DNA of 49,482 nucleotides. It comes from Gammaproteobacteria bacterium. GTDB lineage: Bacteria; Pseudomonadota; Gammaproteobacteria; Ga0077554; Ga007554. Both the position numbers and the translations under genes were made by a program. Shown in pieces: positions 9,204-19,825 of this stretch (positions within the stretch are counted from its first letter, which is position 1; each line of letters begins with the position of its first letter). The stretch is taken from assembly GCA_021731145.1 (NCBI GenBank), contig JAKFXX010000039.1:1-49482 (forward strand), given 5' to 3'. Below the pieces are notes generated by a model. The model did no database searches. It was not told where the DNA came from and worked only from the letters and a program-made list of their open reading frames with translations.

Positions 9204-9662
9204 ATGAATGAAAGTTCGAAAAGAAAAATCATGGCAGAGGTGATGACTGTCAACCAGTTTGCCAAGCGGGCCGGCGTGGCGCCGCATGTGATCCGCTATT
9301 ACGCACGCATCGGTTTGCTGAAACCTCGCCGGTCCGGCAGCGGTTACAAACTGTTTGCCGTAGCAGATGTGAAACGGCTGCACTTTATCCATCGGGCAAA
9401 AGCGCTGGGGTTCACCCTGGACGAGATCGCTGAAATCTTCCATGAGAGCAGCCATGGCAAATCGCCCTGCCCCAGGGTGCGCGAAATCATCCGGCGGCGT
9501 ATCGACGAAAACCGCCGCGCACTGGATGAGTTGAGGGCGCTGCAACGCCGCATGGAAAGGGCGGCAGCTCAATGGGAGGAGATGCCCGATGGTATGCCGG
9601 ATGGCGATACGGTATGTCATCTCATCGAATTCCTGGGGGATGTGGAGACGCGGAAGCGTTGA
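9204..9662 (+). CDS. MerR-family heavy-metal-responsive regulator
   Basis: MerR-family activators bind between the -35 and -10 of promoters with long spacers and untwist the DNA on metal binding. The winged-helix domain is at residues 14-82 (VNQFAKRAGVAPHVIRYYARIGLLKPRR). A dimerisation helix spans about 88-122. Two cysteines, C89 (KSPCPRV) and C138 (DTVCHLIE), sit where metal-sensing members keep ligands, but the exact CueR C-x7-C loop is not obvious, so the metal is uncertain. Start codons at 9231 or 9243 are also possible. It is 138 bp upstream of the RND operon and its likely target promoter (9691-9721). Confidence 0.88.
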   Translation: MNESSKRKIMAEVMTVNQFAKRAGVAPHVIRYYARIGLLKPRRSGSGYKLFAVADVKRLHFIHRAKALGFTLDEIAEIFHESSHGKSPCPRVREIIRRRIDENRRALDELRALQRRMERAAAQWEEMPDGMPDGDTVCHLIEFLGDVETRKR

Positions 9663-9690
9663 GAAACCGGGCGGTTTCAAAGAAGAAGTC

Positions 9691-9721
9691 TTGACCTGTG
9701 TGTGAGGTACAGGTTTTAAAT
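9691..9721 (+). promoter_or_regulatory. MerR-type promoter/operator of the RND efflux operon
   Basis: TTGACC (9691-9696) and TTAAAT (9716-9721) are separated by exactly 19 bp, the overlong spacer typical of MerR-controlled promoters. The dyad ACCTGT...ACAGGT overlaps the -35 and fills the spacer. It lies 79 bp upstream of the outer-membrane efflux gene. A related site with the same left half (TTGACCTGTGTG) occurs at 23956-23986. Confidence 0.8.
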
Positions 9722-9799
9722 GTCAGCGACAGGTGCGGATGAGGAAGGTGTGACATGTTTTGCATATTGCAGCCATAGACGGGATTTTCCGGAGTAATA

Positions 9800-11077
9800 A
9801 TGAGATTCAGGTTCGCGTACCGGTTTCTTTCGCTGATTTTGGCGTTCCACTGCGCCGCGCCTGTTTTCGCCCGCGATGCCGTAGCGGTCGAGAACCTCGC
9901 GGACCTTGTCACGGCTGCGCTTGCCAACAACCCGGAACTCAAGGCATCGGAGGCGCGCTGGGAGATGTTCAGCAACCGCATCAAGCAGGCCGAGGCGCTC
10001 GATGATCCGATGTTGATGCTGAAGATTCAGAATGGCATCGCGGGCGACCCTCTCAACTTCAGGAAGGATCCCATGACGCAGAAGGTGGTCGGCCTCAGCC
10101 AAGCGCTGCCCTTCTGGGGAAAACGGGCCTTGCGGGGGGAGATGGCGGTGAAGCAGGCCGAGTTCTACCAGTGGCAACTGGAGGAACGGAAGCTGGAACT
10201 GAAACGCATGGTGAAGGAGTCCTATTACCAGATCTTCTTTGTTGACAAGGCATCGGGGATCGTCGAGAAGAATATAAAAATTCTGGATGATTTCATCACG
10301 CTCAGCAAGACCAAATATGCCGTCGGGCAAGGGGTGCAGCAGGATATTTTCAAGGCGCAGGTGGAACGCTCCAGAATGCTGGACATGCAAATCGCTCTCG
10401 TCCAGCAGCGCACGAGTCTGCAAGCCAATCTTAACGCGCTGCTTTACCGTCCGGCCGACAGGCCCGTCGGCGGCATTTCCGATTTCGAGCCCGCACTTCT
10501 CTCGCTGTCAGCCTCCGAACTGATGGAGATCGTCGACACGAATCGTCCCCTGGTCAAGGGCTATACCGCTCTTATCGAAAAGGGGCAGGCGGGGCGCAAG
10601 CTCGCGCAAAAGGAATACTATCCCGATTTCAACGCGGCATTCGAGTATATGCAGCGCAATCCGGTGGGGGGCGAGATGGGCCTGGATATGTATGCCGCCG
10701 GTATTACCCTTAATCTTCCTGTCCAGCGCGAACGGCGCTCCGCCATGCTGGCCGAGTCGAATGCGGAAATCTCCATGGCGACCGAGGAGCTTAACGCCCT
10801 GAAAAATACCATCAGCTATGGTATTGCCGACCTGCTCGCCCAGCTTGAAAAGAGAAAGCGCCTGATCGAGCTTTACAAAACCGGCATCATTCCCCAGGCA
10901 CAGCGTTCTCTGGAATCGGCGATCATCGGCTACCGCGTCAACAAGGTGGATCTGCTGACGCTGCTCGACAACCGCATGACACTTTTTACTTACGAGCGCG
11001 AGTACTACGACTCCCTGGCGGATTACCAGATGAAGCTGGCGCAGCTCGAGGCCCTGGTAGGAAAGGAGTTGCCATGA
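9800..11077 (+). CDS. CusC/TolC-like outer-membrane efflux protein
   Basis: This is the outer-membrane channel of a tripartite metal efflux pump. It is 425 residues long with a signal peptide ending near VFARDA. It shows the duplicated outer-membrane efflux (TolC-like) repeats, with long helices at about residues 30-210 and 230-420. A conserved GAMI-like pattern appears as VGLSQALPFWGKRALRGE, typical of the heavy-metal branch. It is followed by the fusion protein (11133) and pump (12348) genes. No lipobox cysteine was found, unlike E. coli CusC. Confidence 0.92.
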   Translation: MRFRFAYRFLSLILAFHCAAPVFARDAVAVENLADLVTAALANNPELKASEARWEMFSNRIKQAEALDDPMLMLKIQNGIAGDPLNFRKDPMTQKVVGLSQALPFWGKRALRGEMAVKQAEFYQWQLEERKLELKRMVKESYYQIFFVDKASGIVEKNIKILDDFITLSKTKYAVGQGVQQDIFKAQVERSRMLDMQIALVQQRTSLQANLNALLYRPADRPVGGISDFEPALLSLSASELMEIVDTNRPLVKGYTALIEKGQAGRKLAQKEYYPDFNAAFEYMQRNPVGGEMGLDMYAAGITLNLPVQRERRSAMLAESNAEISMATEELNALKNTISYGIADLLAQLEKRKRLIELYKTGIIPQAQRSLESAIIGYRVNKVDLLTLLDNRMTLFTYEREYYDSLADYQMKLAQLEALVGKELP

Positions 11078-11132
11078 ACGTTCGGGCAGGCAGGCATGAA
11101 GGCGGACGGCCCGTTTTGGAGGTGAATCCGGC

Positions 11133-12338
11133 ATGAACAAAAGGATCGTAATCGCTCTTGCCATAACGGCCATCGCCGCTGCCGGCGGAGGATATTACCT
11201 GTGGCGCGAAAAAGGCGCCGCGACCGGTCAGGCGATGTCCGCGACGCCGCCCGCGCGCCGTGCGGCAGACGGGCAGACTGGAGCGGAGCGTTCGAACGAT
11301 GCGGACATGTTGCGTGATGTTTCATTGTCGCCTGCGCAATTGGTGATGGCGAATGTCGCCACGGTGGAGGCCCGTATGATGCCGCTCACCAAGGAGATCA
11401 ACGCCGTCGGCATCGTCGCTTATGATCAGGCCAGGCAGGCGAAGGTCACCGCGTGGGTGGCGGGGCGCATCGACCGCCTCTATGTGAATACCGTCGGCGC
11501 CCATGTCTCGAAAGGAGCGCCGGTCGCCGAGGTGTACTCCCCCGACCTGGTTGCATCGCAGCAGGAATATCTGCTCGCGCTGCGCAGCCGGGAACAATTC
11601 AGTGATTCACCGATTCCGTCCATTGCCCAGGGCGGCGAGGGGCTGGTGGAATCGGCCAGGCAGCGGCTGAAGCTGCTGGGCGTGAAGGACTATCAGATCG
11701 CCGCCCTGGAAAGGTCAGGGCAACCTACGATCAGGCTGCCGGTTTATACCCCGCTCTCCGGCACCGTGATCGAGAAAATCGCGCTGGAGGGGCAGTACGT
11801 GAATGTCGGCGATCCGCTGTTCGCCATCGCCGATCTGTCCGTGGTGTGGGTGGAGGTGGAGGTCTATGAAAACGAATTTCCGTTTATCAGGATCGGGCAA
11901 CAGGTGAAGGTCTTTTCCCAATCCTATCCTGACAGGACATTCATGGGCCGGGCGGTCTTCGTCTATCCCTTTCTCGACCCGAAGACGCGGACCGTCAAGG
12001 TGCGGCTTGAACTTCCCAATCCCCGGCATGAGCTGAAGGCGGACATGTTCGTGAACGCCGTGGTGCAAGTCCCGCTGGGTGATGCGATGGCGGTGCCGGT
12101 GACGGCGGTATTGGAAACCGGCAAGCGCCGTGTGGTGTGGGTGGAAAAAGAGCCGGGGATGTTCGAGCCGCGCGAGGTGAATGTCGGGGCCCGGGTCGGA
12201 GACCGGTTTCAGATCCTGGCGGGCCTGCGCGCGGGAGAAAAGGTCGCGGCCTCCGGTGGTTATATGATCGATTCCGAACTGCAATTGCGCGGCAGTCCGG
12301 GAATGGCAGGCATGGGTGACATGAAGATGAATCAATGA
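11133..12338 (+). CDS. CusB-like RND membrane fusion protein
   Basis: The periplasmic adaptor joins the RND pump to the outer-membrane channel. The N-terminus is a membrane anchor or uncleaved signal (residues 1-24, then WREKGA). Family motifs include VTAWVAGRIDRLYVNTVGAH (barrel-sandwich start), SGTVIEKIALEGQYVNVGDP and the beta-barrel sequence PFLDPKTRTVKVRLELPN. It is 401 residues, normal for CusB types without an added CusF domain. The C-terminal tail is Met-rich (GMAGMGDMKM), fitting Cu(I)/Ag(I). It ends 9 bp before the pump gene. Confidence 0.95.
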   Translation: MNKRIVIALAITAIAAAGGGYYLWREKGAATGQAMSATPPARRAADGQTGAERSNDADMLRDVSLSPAQLVMANVATVEARMMPLTKEINAVGIVAYDQARQAKVTAWVAGRIDRLYVNTVGAHVSKGAPVAEVYSPDLVASQQEYLLALRSREQFSDSPIPSIAQGGEGLVESARQRLKLLGVKDYQIAALERSGQPTIRLPVYTPLSGTVIEKIALEGQYVNVGDPLFAIADLSVVWVEVEVYENEFPFIRIGQQVKVFSQSYPDRTFMGRAVFVYPFLDPKTRTVKVRLELPNPRHELKADMFVNAVVQVPLGDAMAVPVTAVLETGKRRVVWVEKEPGMFEPREVNVGARVGDRFQILAGLRAGEKVAASGGYMIDSELQLRGSPGMAGMGDMKMNQ

Positions 12339-12347
12339 TATTGCGCC

Positions 12348-15300
12348 ATGATAGATAACATCATCGAATATTCGGCACGCAACCGCCTTGTCATCCTGGT
12401 GCTCTTCGCGCTGGTCATCGTATGGGGGGGCTGGGCCGTCTATACCACGCCCGTGGATGCCATCCCCGATCTTTCCGATAACCAGGTCATCGTCTTCACC
12501 GAGTATCCGGGCCGCGCGCCGCAGGTGGTAGAGAATCAGGTCACCTATCCGCTGGTGGTCAACCTGCAAGGGCTTCCCAAGGTCCGCGCGGTGCGCGCCT
12601 CGTCGGCTTTCGGTTTTTCCATGATCTATGTCATTTTCGAGGACGATGCTGACATCTACTGGGCGCGCACCCGGGTGCTGGAGCGGCTCAACTACGCCGC
12701 CGCGCTGCTGCCGCCCAATGTGCGGCCTGCCCTCGGGCCGGATGGCACCGGCGTCGGCCATGTATTTTGGTACACACTCCAGGGCAAGGGCTACGACCTC
12801 GAACAATTGCGCACCCTGCAGGACTGGTTCGTGCGCTATCAGTTGAACACAGTGCCCGGTGTCGCCGAGGTGGCATCCATCGGCGGCTTCGTGCGCGAAT
12901 ACCAGATCGATCTCGACCCCAACCGGCTGTTCGCCTATGGCATCAAACTGAGTGATGTGGTCGAAGCGGTAAAGCAATCCAACAACGATGTGGGCGGCAG
13001 GTTGCTGGAACAGGCGGATGCCGAATACCTGATCCGCGGCCAGGGGTACATCCAATCGAGCCAGGATCTGGAAAACATCGGGGTTGGGGCGGACATGCGC
13101 GGCGTCCCCGTCTATATCAAAAACCTCGGGACGGTGCAGCTCGGCGGGGCCATCCGCCGCGGCCTGCTGGATCTGAACGGAAAGGGGGAAGCGGTCGGCG
13201 GCATCGTGGTGATGCGCTACGGCGAGAACGCCAAGGATGTTATCGACCGCGTCAAACAGAAGATCAAGATGATCGAACCGGGACTTCCTCCGGGCATCAA
13301 GATCATTGCCGCCTACGACCGTTCCGATCTCATCCTGCGCGCCATCGAGACGCTCAAGCGGGTGCTTGTCGAGGAGTCGGTGGTCGTCTCGCTGGTGGTG
13401 CTCATCATGCTGCTGCACCTGCGCAGCGCGCTGGTGATCGTGCTGACCCTGCCGATCGGCGTGCTGATGGCGTTCATCGCCATGAAATATCTGGGGGCCA
13501 CCTCCAACATCATGTCGCTCGGCGGCATCGCCATCGCCATCGGCGTGATGGTGGATGCGGGCGTGGTGATGGTGGAAAACTGCTACCGCCACCTCTCCGA
13601 GCTTGCCCCCGAAGAGCGCAAGGAAAAGCGCCTGGAGGTGATCATCAACGCGGCAAAGCATGTAGGCCGTCCGATCTTTTTCGCGCAGGCGATTATCATT
13701 CTGTCTTTTGTTCCGGTGTTTATGCTCGAAGGCCAGGAGGGCAAGCTGTTTCATCCGCTGGCCTTCACCAAGACTTTTTCCATCATCGGCTCGGCGGTGA
13801 TCGTCATCACCCTGGTGCCGGTGCTGATGTATTACTTCCTGCGCGGCAGGATGCCCCGCGAGGAGGCCAATCCCGTTTCCAGCTTTTTCATCAAGATGTA
13901 TACGCCGATCGTCCAGTGGGTGCTGAAGTGGAAAAAGACCACCATCGCCCTCAATGTCGTGGCGCTCGTCATCGCCGGGCGGCTATTCATGTCCGTCGGC
14001 AGCGAATTCATGCCGCCGCTGGATGAAGGATCACTGCTGTACATGCCCGTCACGCTGCCCAACATCACCATCAGCGAGGCCAAGCGCCTCGTCCAGGTGC
14101 AGAACCGCATCATCAAGACCGTGCCGGAAGTGGAGCATGTGCTGGGCAAGGTGGGGCGCGCCGAGACCTCCACCGATCCCGCGCCGGTCTCGATGTTCGA
14201 AAACATCATCATCCTCAAGCCCAAAGAGCAATGGCGCGCAGGGATCACCAAGGCGGATATCGTGGAGGAACTGGACGGTAAGCTACAGCAAATCGGCGTG
14301 AGAAATGGCTGGACCCAACCCATCATCAATCGCATCAACATGCTCTCTACGGGGGTGCGCACCGATCTGGGGGTAAAAATTTTCGGCACGGATCTCAATG
14401 TGCTGAAGGATCTGGCGGTCGATGCGGAAAGCATACTCAGGGGCGTGCCGGGGGCTGCCGATGTGGTCGCCGAGCGGGTCACCAGCGGCAATTACGTGGA
14501 CATCACGGTGGACCGCGAGGCCGCAGCGCGCTATGGCATCAGGGTCGGGGATATTCAGGAGGTGATCGAGATGGCGCTCGGCGGTGAAACGCTGACCACC
14601 GCTGTGGAAGGCAGAAACCGCTTCCCCATTCGCGTCCGTTATCTGCGCGAGCTGCGCGACAACATCCCGGCGATCCAGCGCATGCTCGTCTCCGGCATGG
14701 AAGGGGCACAGGTTCCGCTGTCGCTGGTGACCACGCTCAAGGTATCCTCCGGCGCCCCTGAGATCAACAGCGAGGGCGGGCTGCTGCGCACGGTCGTGTT
14801 CCTGAACGTGCGTGGGCGGGATATGGGCGGCTTCGTCAACGAGGCGAAGGGCACGCTGGAACAGCAATTGAAACTCCCCGCCGGTTATTACGTCACCTGG
14901 TCGGGACAGTGGGAAAATCAGGTGCGGGCCAAGGCGCGCTTGCAGATCATTATTCCTATCGCGGTTCTGGTGATTTTTGCGCTGCTCTATTTCACTTTCC
15001 ACTCCGTGCGTGACGCCGGTGTGGTGATACTTTCCGTGCCCTTCTCCCTGGTCGGGGGCGTCTATCTGGTCTCTATCCTGGGATACAACATGTCGGTCGC
15101 AGTGTGGGTCGGTTTTCTCGCCCTCGCCGGCGTGGCGACGCAGACCGGGGTGGTGATGCTGATTTACCTGAACGAGGCGCTGGACAAGCGGTTGTCGCAG
15201 GGAGCGGTGACACAACAGGATATCTATCAGGCCGCCTATGAAGGTGCAGCGTTGCGCTTGCGGCCAAAGTTGATGACGGTAGCTGTGGCCCTCATAGGGC

Positions 15301-15485
15301 TGATCCCCATCATGTGGTCCACCGGCACCGGCGCCGACGTGATGAAACCCATCGCCACGCCGATGATCGGCGGCATCATTTCCTCGGCGCTCAATGTGTT
15401 GCTGCTGACGCCAGTGATATTTGTGATGATGAAGTCGTATGATTTGAAGAGGGGGAAATTGAAGCCCTCCGGGATAAAACATTAG
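12348..15485 (+). CDS. cusA: CusA-type Cu(I)/Ag(I) RND efflux pump
   Basis: The 1045-residue inner-membrane pump uses the proton gradient to export metal ions from the periplasm or cytoplasm. Twelve membrane spans and two large periplasmic loops are evident. The TM4 region reads GVMVDAGVVMVENCYRH, which fits the monovalent-cation (Cus/Sil) subgroup rather than the divalent Czc type. N-terminus IEYSARNRLVILVLF is typical. The last 137 bp are repeated at 17188-17324 and the last 85 bp at 17449-17533, so this gene is one product of repeated duplication. A stem-loop follows the stop codon. Confidence 0.96.
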   Translation: MIDNIIEYSARNRLVILVLFALVIVWGGWAVYTTPVDAIPDLSDNQVIVFTEYPGRAPQVVENQVTYPLVVNLQGLPKVRAVRASSAFGFSMIYVIFEDDADIYWARTRVLERLNYAAALLPPNVRPALGPDGTGVGHVFWYTLQGKGYDLEQLRTLQDWFVRYQLNTVPGVAEVASIGGFVREYQIDLDPNRLFAYGIKLSDVVEAVKQSNNDVGGRLLEQADAEYLIRGQGYIQSSQDLENIGVGADMRGVPVYIKNLGTVQLGGAIRRGLLDLNGKGEAVGGIVVMRYGENAKDVIDRVKQKIKMIEPGLPPGIKIIAAYDRSDLILRAIETLKRVLVEESVVVSLVVLIMLLHLRSALVIVLTLPIGVLMAFIAMKYLGATSNIMSLGGIAIAIGVMVDAGVVMVENCYRHLSELAPEERKEKRLEVIINAAKHVGRPIFFAQAIIILSFVPVFMLEGQEGKLFHPLAFTKTFSIIGSAVIVITLVPVLMYYFLRGRMPREEANPVSSFFIKMYTPIVQWVLKWKKTTIALNVVALVIAGRLFMSVGSEFMPPLDEGSLLYMPVTLPNITISEAKRLVQVQNRIIKTVPEVEHVLGKVGRAETSTDPAPVSMFENIIILKPKEQWRAGITKADIVEELDGKLQQIGVRNGWTQPIINRINMLSTGVRTDLGVKIFGTDLNVLKDLAVDAESILRGVPGAADVVAERVTSGNYVDITVDREAAARYGIRVGDIQEVIEMALGGETLTTAVEGRNRFPIRVRYLRELRDNIPAIQRMLVSGMEGAQVPLSLVTTLKVSSGAPEINSEGGLLRTVVFLNVRGRDMGGFVNEAKGTLEQQLKLPAGYYVTWSGQWENQVRAKARLQIIIPIAVLVIFALLYFTFHSVRDAGVVILSVPFSLVGGVYLVSILGYNMSVAVWVGFLALAGVATQTGVVMLIYLNEALDKRLSQGAVTQQDIYQAAYEGAALRLRPKLMTVAVALIGLIPIMWSTGTGADVMKPIATPMIGGIISSALNVLLLTPVIFVMMKSYDLKRGKLKPSGIKH

Positions 15486-15535
15486 GGGGCGTTAAGGAAT
15501 AACCAGTGCTTTTCTGGTTAAGCCTTTACGGCCCC
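15486..15535 (+). terminator. Stem-loop after cusA
   Basis: Nested complementary blocks directly follow the cusA stop: GGGGC with GCCCC, AAGG with CCTT, and TAACCAG with CTGGTTA around a 7-nt loop. No T-run follows, so it is either an imperfect terminator or a 3' stabilising hairpin. Confidence 0.5.
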
Positions 15536-15584
15536 TTATGCCGTTCGCGCCATTCTAATGTCCAGGTTAATTTTGAACGACGGC

Positions 15585-15688
15585 TTAGTACATGAACACA
15601 TAAATTGTGCAGCGTAATGCCGCACGATTGTAGGTCGGCCTTCAGGCCGACATGTCTGGCTAAAGCCAGACCTACATGGGATTCGGTT
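15585..15688. repeat. Truncated MITE-like element, copy 1
   Basis: This is an inverted copy of the element at 36369-36504, nearly identical over about 100 bp. It starts with the terminal sequence TTAGTACATGAACACATAAA, then carries two adjacent hairpins, GTCGGCC-TT-CAGGCCGAC-like and GTCTGGC-TAAA-GCCAGAC. The match ends after GGGATTCGG, so the other terminal repeat is missing. The loss ends about 20 bp before the cytochrome-porin start. The loop of the second hairpin is flipped relative to copy 2. Confidence 0.85.
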
Positions 15689-15710
15689 ATTGATTAACAG
15701 CGAGGGAACC

Positions 15711-17078
15711 ATGAAGACCTCACGATTCTTGCAACACGGTTACGCAGCGGCGCGCAGTGCTGTTTTGTTCAGTGTGTTTGTCGCCGCCGGCGCACTGGGA
15801 ATGTATCCGAACGCGGCGCAGGCCGTGCCGAGCATGGCGCGCCAGACTGGCATGCAGTGCGCCGCCTGCCACACGGTATTCCCCGAACTGACATCGTTCG
15901 GGCGCCAGTTCAAGCTGCGCGGCTACAGCATGAGCGTGCCGAAGGACAGGAGCGACTCGATCTTCGGCAACGTGCCGATCTCGGCTCTGCTGCAGGTTTC
16001 ACGCAACACCACCCATAACGTCAGCACGCCCGGGGCCGAGTCCGAGCAGTTCCCGCGCGACCGGGAAACCATTGTGCAGGCCGCAGGCCTCTACTACGGC
16101 GGCAAGATCACCGACAAGTCCGGCGGACTGGTGCAGTACTTCTACGACGGCATTGAGAAGAAGTGGGCGATGGAGATGTTCGACGTGCGCTGGGCCGACA
16201 CGACGACCGCATTGGGCGGCAAGGAGACCATCTTCGGCTTCACGCTGAGCAACAACCCGACGGTCACCGACATCTATAATAGTACGCCGCAGTGGAGCTT
16301 CCCTCACACCGAGACGGCGGCGCTCATGTCGAACGCGCAGGCGGCTATCGATATGCGGCTCGCGGGCCGGGTCGGCGGCCCCGGCGTGTACGCGATGTGG
16401 AATGACCTGCTCTACGGGGAGCTGGCGCTGTACCGCACCACCAAGACCGGTGCCTTGCGCCCGCTCGGCTGGGGCGTCGAAAAGGACGATCTCGTGAGGG
16501 ACACCGCGCCCTACTGGCGCATGGCCCTGCAGCGCGATTTCGGCTCGCACTTCTTCTCCGTGGGCACCTACGGCCTGTCGGCGCGCATCTATACCGACGC
16601 CAAGGATCAGAGTCTCGGCACGGACCGCTTCCGCGACTTTGCGATCGACGGGCAATACCAATTCACCGGGGGCGATCACCTCGTCTCGGCGCAGGCCACA
16701 CAGATCCGCGAAAAGCAAAAGCTTGATGCCGCATTCGCGGCGGGCCTCGCCTCCAACCCGTCCAACACGTTGCGCACCACGCGGGCCGACGTGCATTACT
16801 GGTACAAACGCGCGGTCGGCGGCGGCTTCGGGATGTTCTCGACCACGGGCGATGCCGATCCCCTCAAGTACATGATGCAGCCGGTGATGGGCAGCGCCAT
16901 GGGCAACCCCAAGGGCTGGATGATCGATCTGAACTACCTGCCGGTGCAGAGCGTGAAGCTCGCGCTGCGCTATACGGCATACACGGAGTTCAACGGCGCG
17001 GGTACCAACTACGACGGCTTCGGGCGCAACGCGAAGGATAACAATAGCCTCTTTCTGCTCGCTTGGCTGATGTTCTGA
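15711..17078 (+). CDS. Cyc2-like fused monoheme cytochrome c-porin
   Basis: The start at 15711 (MKTSRFLQHGYAA) follows a GAGG ribosome site. After a signal peptide ending near AAQA, the mature N-terminus has VPSMARQTGMQCAACH, a single c-type heme site (CAACH), then FPELTSFGRQFKLRGYSM. This arrangement (ARQTG-x-x-CxxCH, then FG-R-F-K-x-x-GY) is the signature of Cyc2-type proteins, where one heme is fused to an outer-membrane beta-barrel. The remaining 400 residues alternate as beta strands and end in aromatic Phe (LLAWLMF), typical of porins. Cyc2 proteins carry iron oxidation in some chemolithotrophs; wider relatives have unknown donors. Copper or iron redox is inferred only from context. Confidence 0.82.
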   Translation: MKTSRFLQHGYAAARSAVLFSVFVAAGALGMYPNAAQAVPSMARQTGMQCAACHTVFPELTSFGRQFKLRGYSMSVPKDRSDSIFGNVPISALLQVSRNTTHNVSTPGAESEQFPRDRETIVQAAGLYYGGKITDKSGGLVQYFYDGIEKKWAMEMFDVRWADTTTALGGKETIFGFTLSNNPTVTDIYNSTPQWSFPHTETAALMSNAQAAIDMRLAGRVGGPGVYAMWNDLLYGELALYRTTKTGALRPLGWGVEKDDLVRDTAPYWRMALQRDFGSHFFSVGTYGLSARIYTDAKDQSLGTDRFRDFAIDGQYQFTGGDHLVSAQATQIREKQKLDAAFAAGLASNPSNTLRTTRADVHYWYKRAVGGGFGMFSTTGDADPLKYMMQPVMGSAMGNPKGWMIDLNYLPVQSVKLALRYTAYTEFNGAGTNYDGFGRNAKDNNSLFLLAWLMF

Positions 17079-17187
17079 TGACCATGGAACGTACGAACCC
17101 TCTGGGGCAGTCGCAAACGCTGCGCGAACTGTCCCCCGTCCTGAGAACCCTCTTTACGGGGTTCCTGCTCACGATCGGGTTAAGTGA
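17078..17187 (+). pseudogene. 5' fragment of a membrane-protein gene, cut by a cusA copy
   Basis: The ATG overlaps the stop of the cytochrome-porin gene (TGATG). About 36 codons read MTMERTNPLGQSQTLRELSPV and then a hydrophobic stretch (RTLFTGFLLTIGL). At 17188 the sequence switches to the duplicated cusA 3' end in a different frame. It looks like the beginning of an operon partner of the cytochrome-porin that lost the rest of its length. The family is not recognised. Confidence 0.55.
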
Positions 17188-17324
17188 CCATCGCCACGCC
17201 GATGATCGGCGGCATCATTTCTTCGGCTCTCAATGTATTGCTGCTGACGCCAGTGATATTTGTGATGATGCAGTCGTATGATTTGAAGAGGGGAAAGCTG
17301 AAGCCTTCCGGGATAAAACATTAG
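17188..17324 (+). repeat. Second copy of the cusA 3' end (137 bp)
   Basis: This segment aligns without gaps to 15349-15485 with only about eight substitutions and ends at the same TAG stop (GGGATAAAACATTAG). It has no upstream cusA sequence and no start, so it is a remnant. Its divergence shows that it is not a fresh duplication or assembly artefact. Confidence 0.9.
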
Positions 17325-17357
17325 TCCTGTTGTGTCATAAGCCGATCAGATGTAGAT

Positions 17358-17444
17358 GTAGGTTGGGTCAAGCGAAGCGGACCCAACATTACTCCAGACT
17401 GTGATTCGTTGGGTCCGGAGCTTGCGCTCCTTGACCCAACCTAC
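17358..17444. repeat. Imperfect inverted repeat with TAGGTTGGGTC ends
   Basis: The outer arms GTAGGTTGGGTCA and TGACCCAACCTAC are perfect inverted repeats. Inner parts repeat the theme (GACCCAAC... and GTTGGGTCC...). Such TAGGTTGGG-type repetitive palindromes occur in many gammaproteobacteria. It separates the second and third cusA 3' remnants. Confidence 0.8.
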
Positions 17445-17448
17445 ACTG

Positions 17449-19528
<2,080 letters not shown>

Positions 19529-19532
<4 letters not shown>

Positions 19533-19822
19533 GCAGCCAGAAACCGGATGGGGATCTCAATGGAGAAAAACTCAAAAAGGCCGTGGAACAGCGGGTCGCG
19601 CGCATGAAGCAGGCGGACAAGGAGCGCCCTACCCTGCTGGCGCAATCCGCCTATATTGGTGTGCTGGGCCTGATTTTCGTGCTGCCCGTGATCGGCGGCG
19701 CTTATCTCGGCCGCTGGCTCGATAGCCTGCATGAAGGTTATTCGATAGGCTGGACCTTGAACATGATCATTCTCGGTCTGGTAATAGGTGCAATGAACGT
19801 TTATTTTTTCATAAAGGAATAA
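19529..19822 (+). CDS. atpQ: N-ATPase accessory membrane protein AtpQ (ATPase gene 1 family)
   Basis: The 97-residue protein overlaps the atpC stop by ATGA. After a charged N-terminus it has two membrane helices (about 40-60 and 73-93) joined by GGAYLGRWLDS. This is the AtpI/AtpQ-like pattern of the ATPase gene 1 family, thought to help assemble the c ring. In described N-ATPase operons a second small gene, atpR, follows; here atpB starts only 3 bp later, so atpR is absent. Confidence 0.85.
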
Positions 19823-19825
19823 ACC

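Noticed and set aside
8781-9680. 299-codon minus-strand frame opposite the CusF-like and MerR genes
   Set aside because: No domain and no ribosome site; the plus-strand genes have clear families.
11715-13754. 679-codon minus-strand open frame opposite the cusB and cusA genes
   Set aside because: It is His/Asp-rich with no family pattern and lies entirely opposite clear RND genes; it is a GC-rich shadow frame.
14283-15482. 399-codon minus-strand frame opposite cusA
   Set aside because: Low-complexity His/Gln/Arg composition typical of antisense to a membrane pump.
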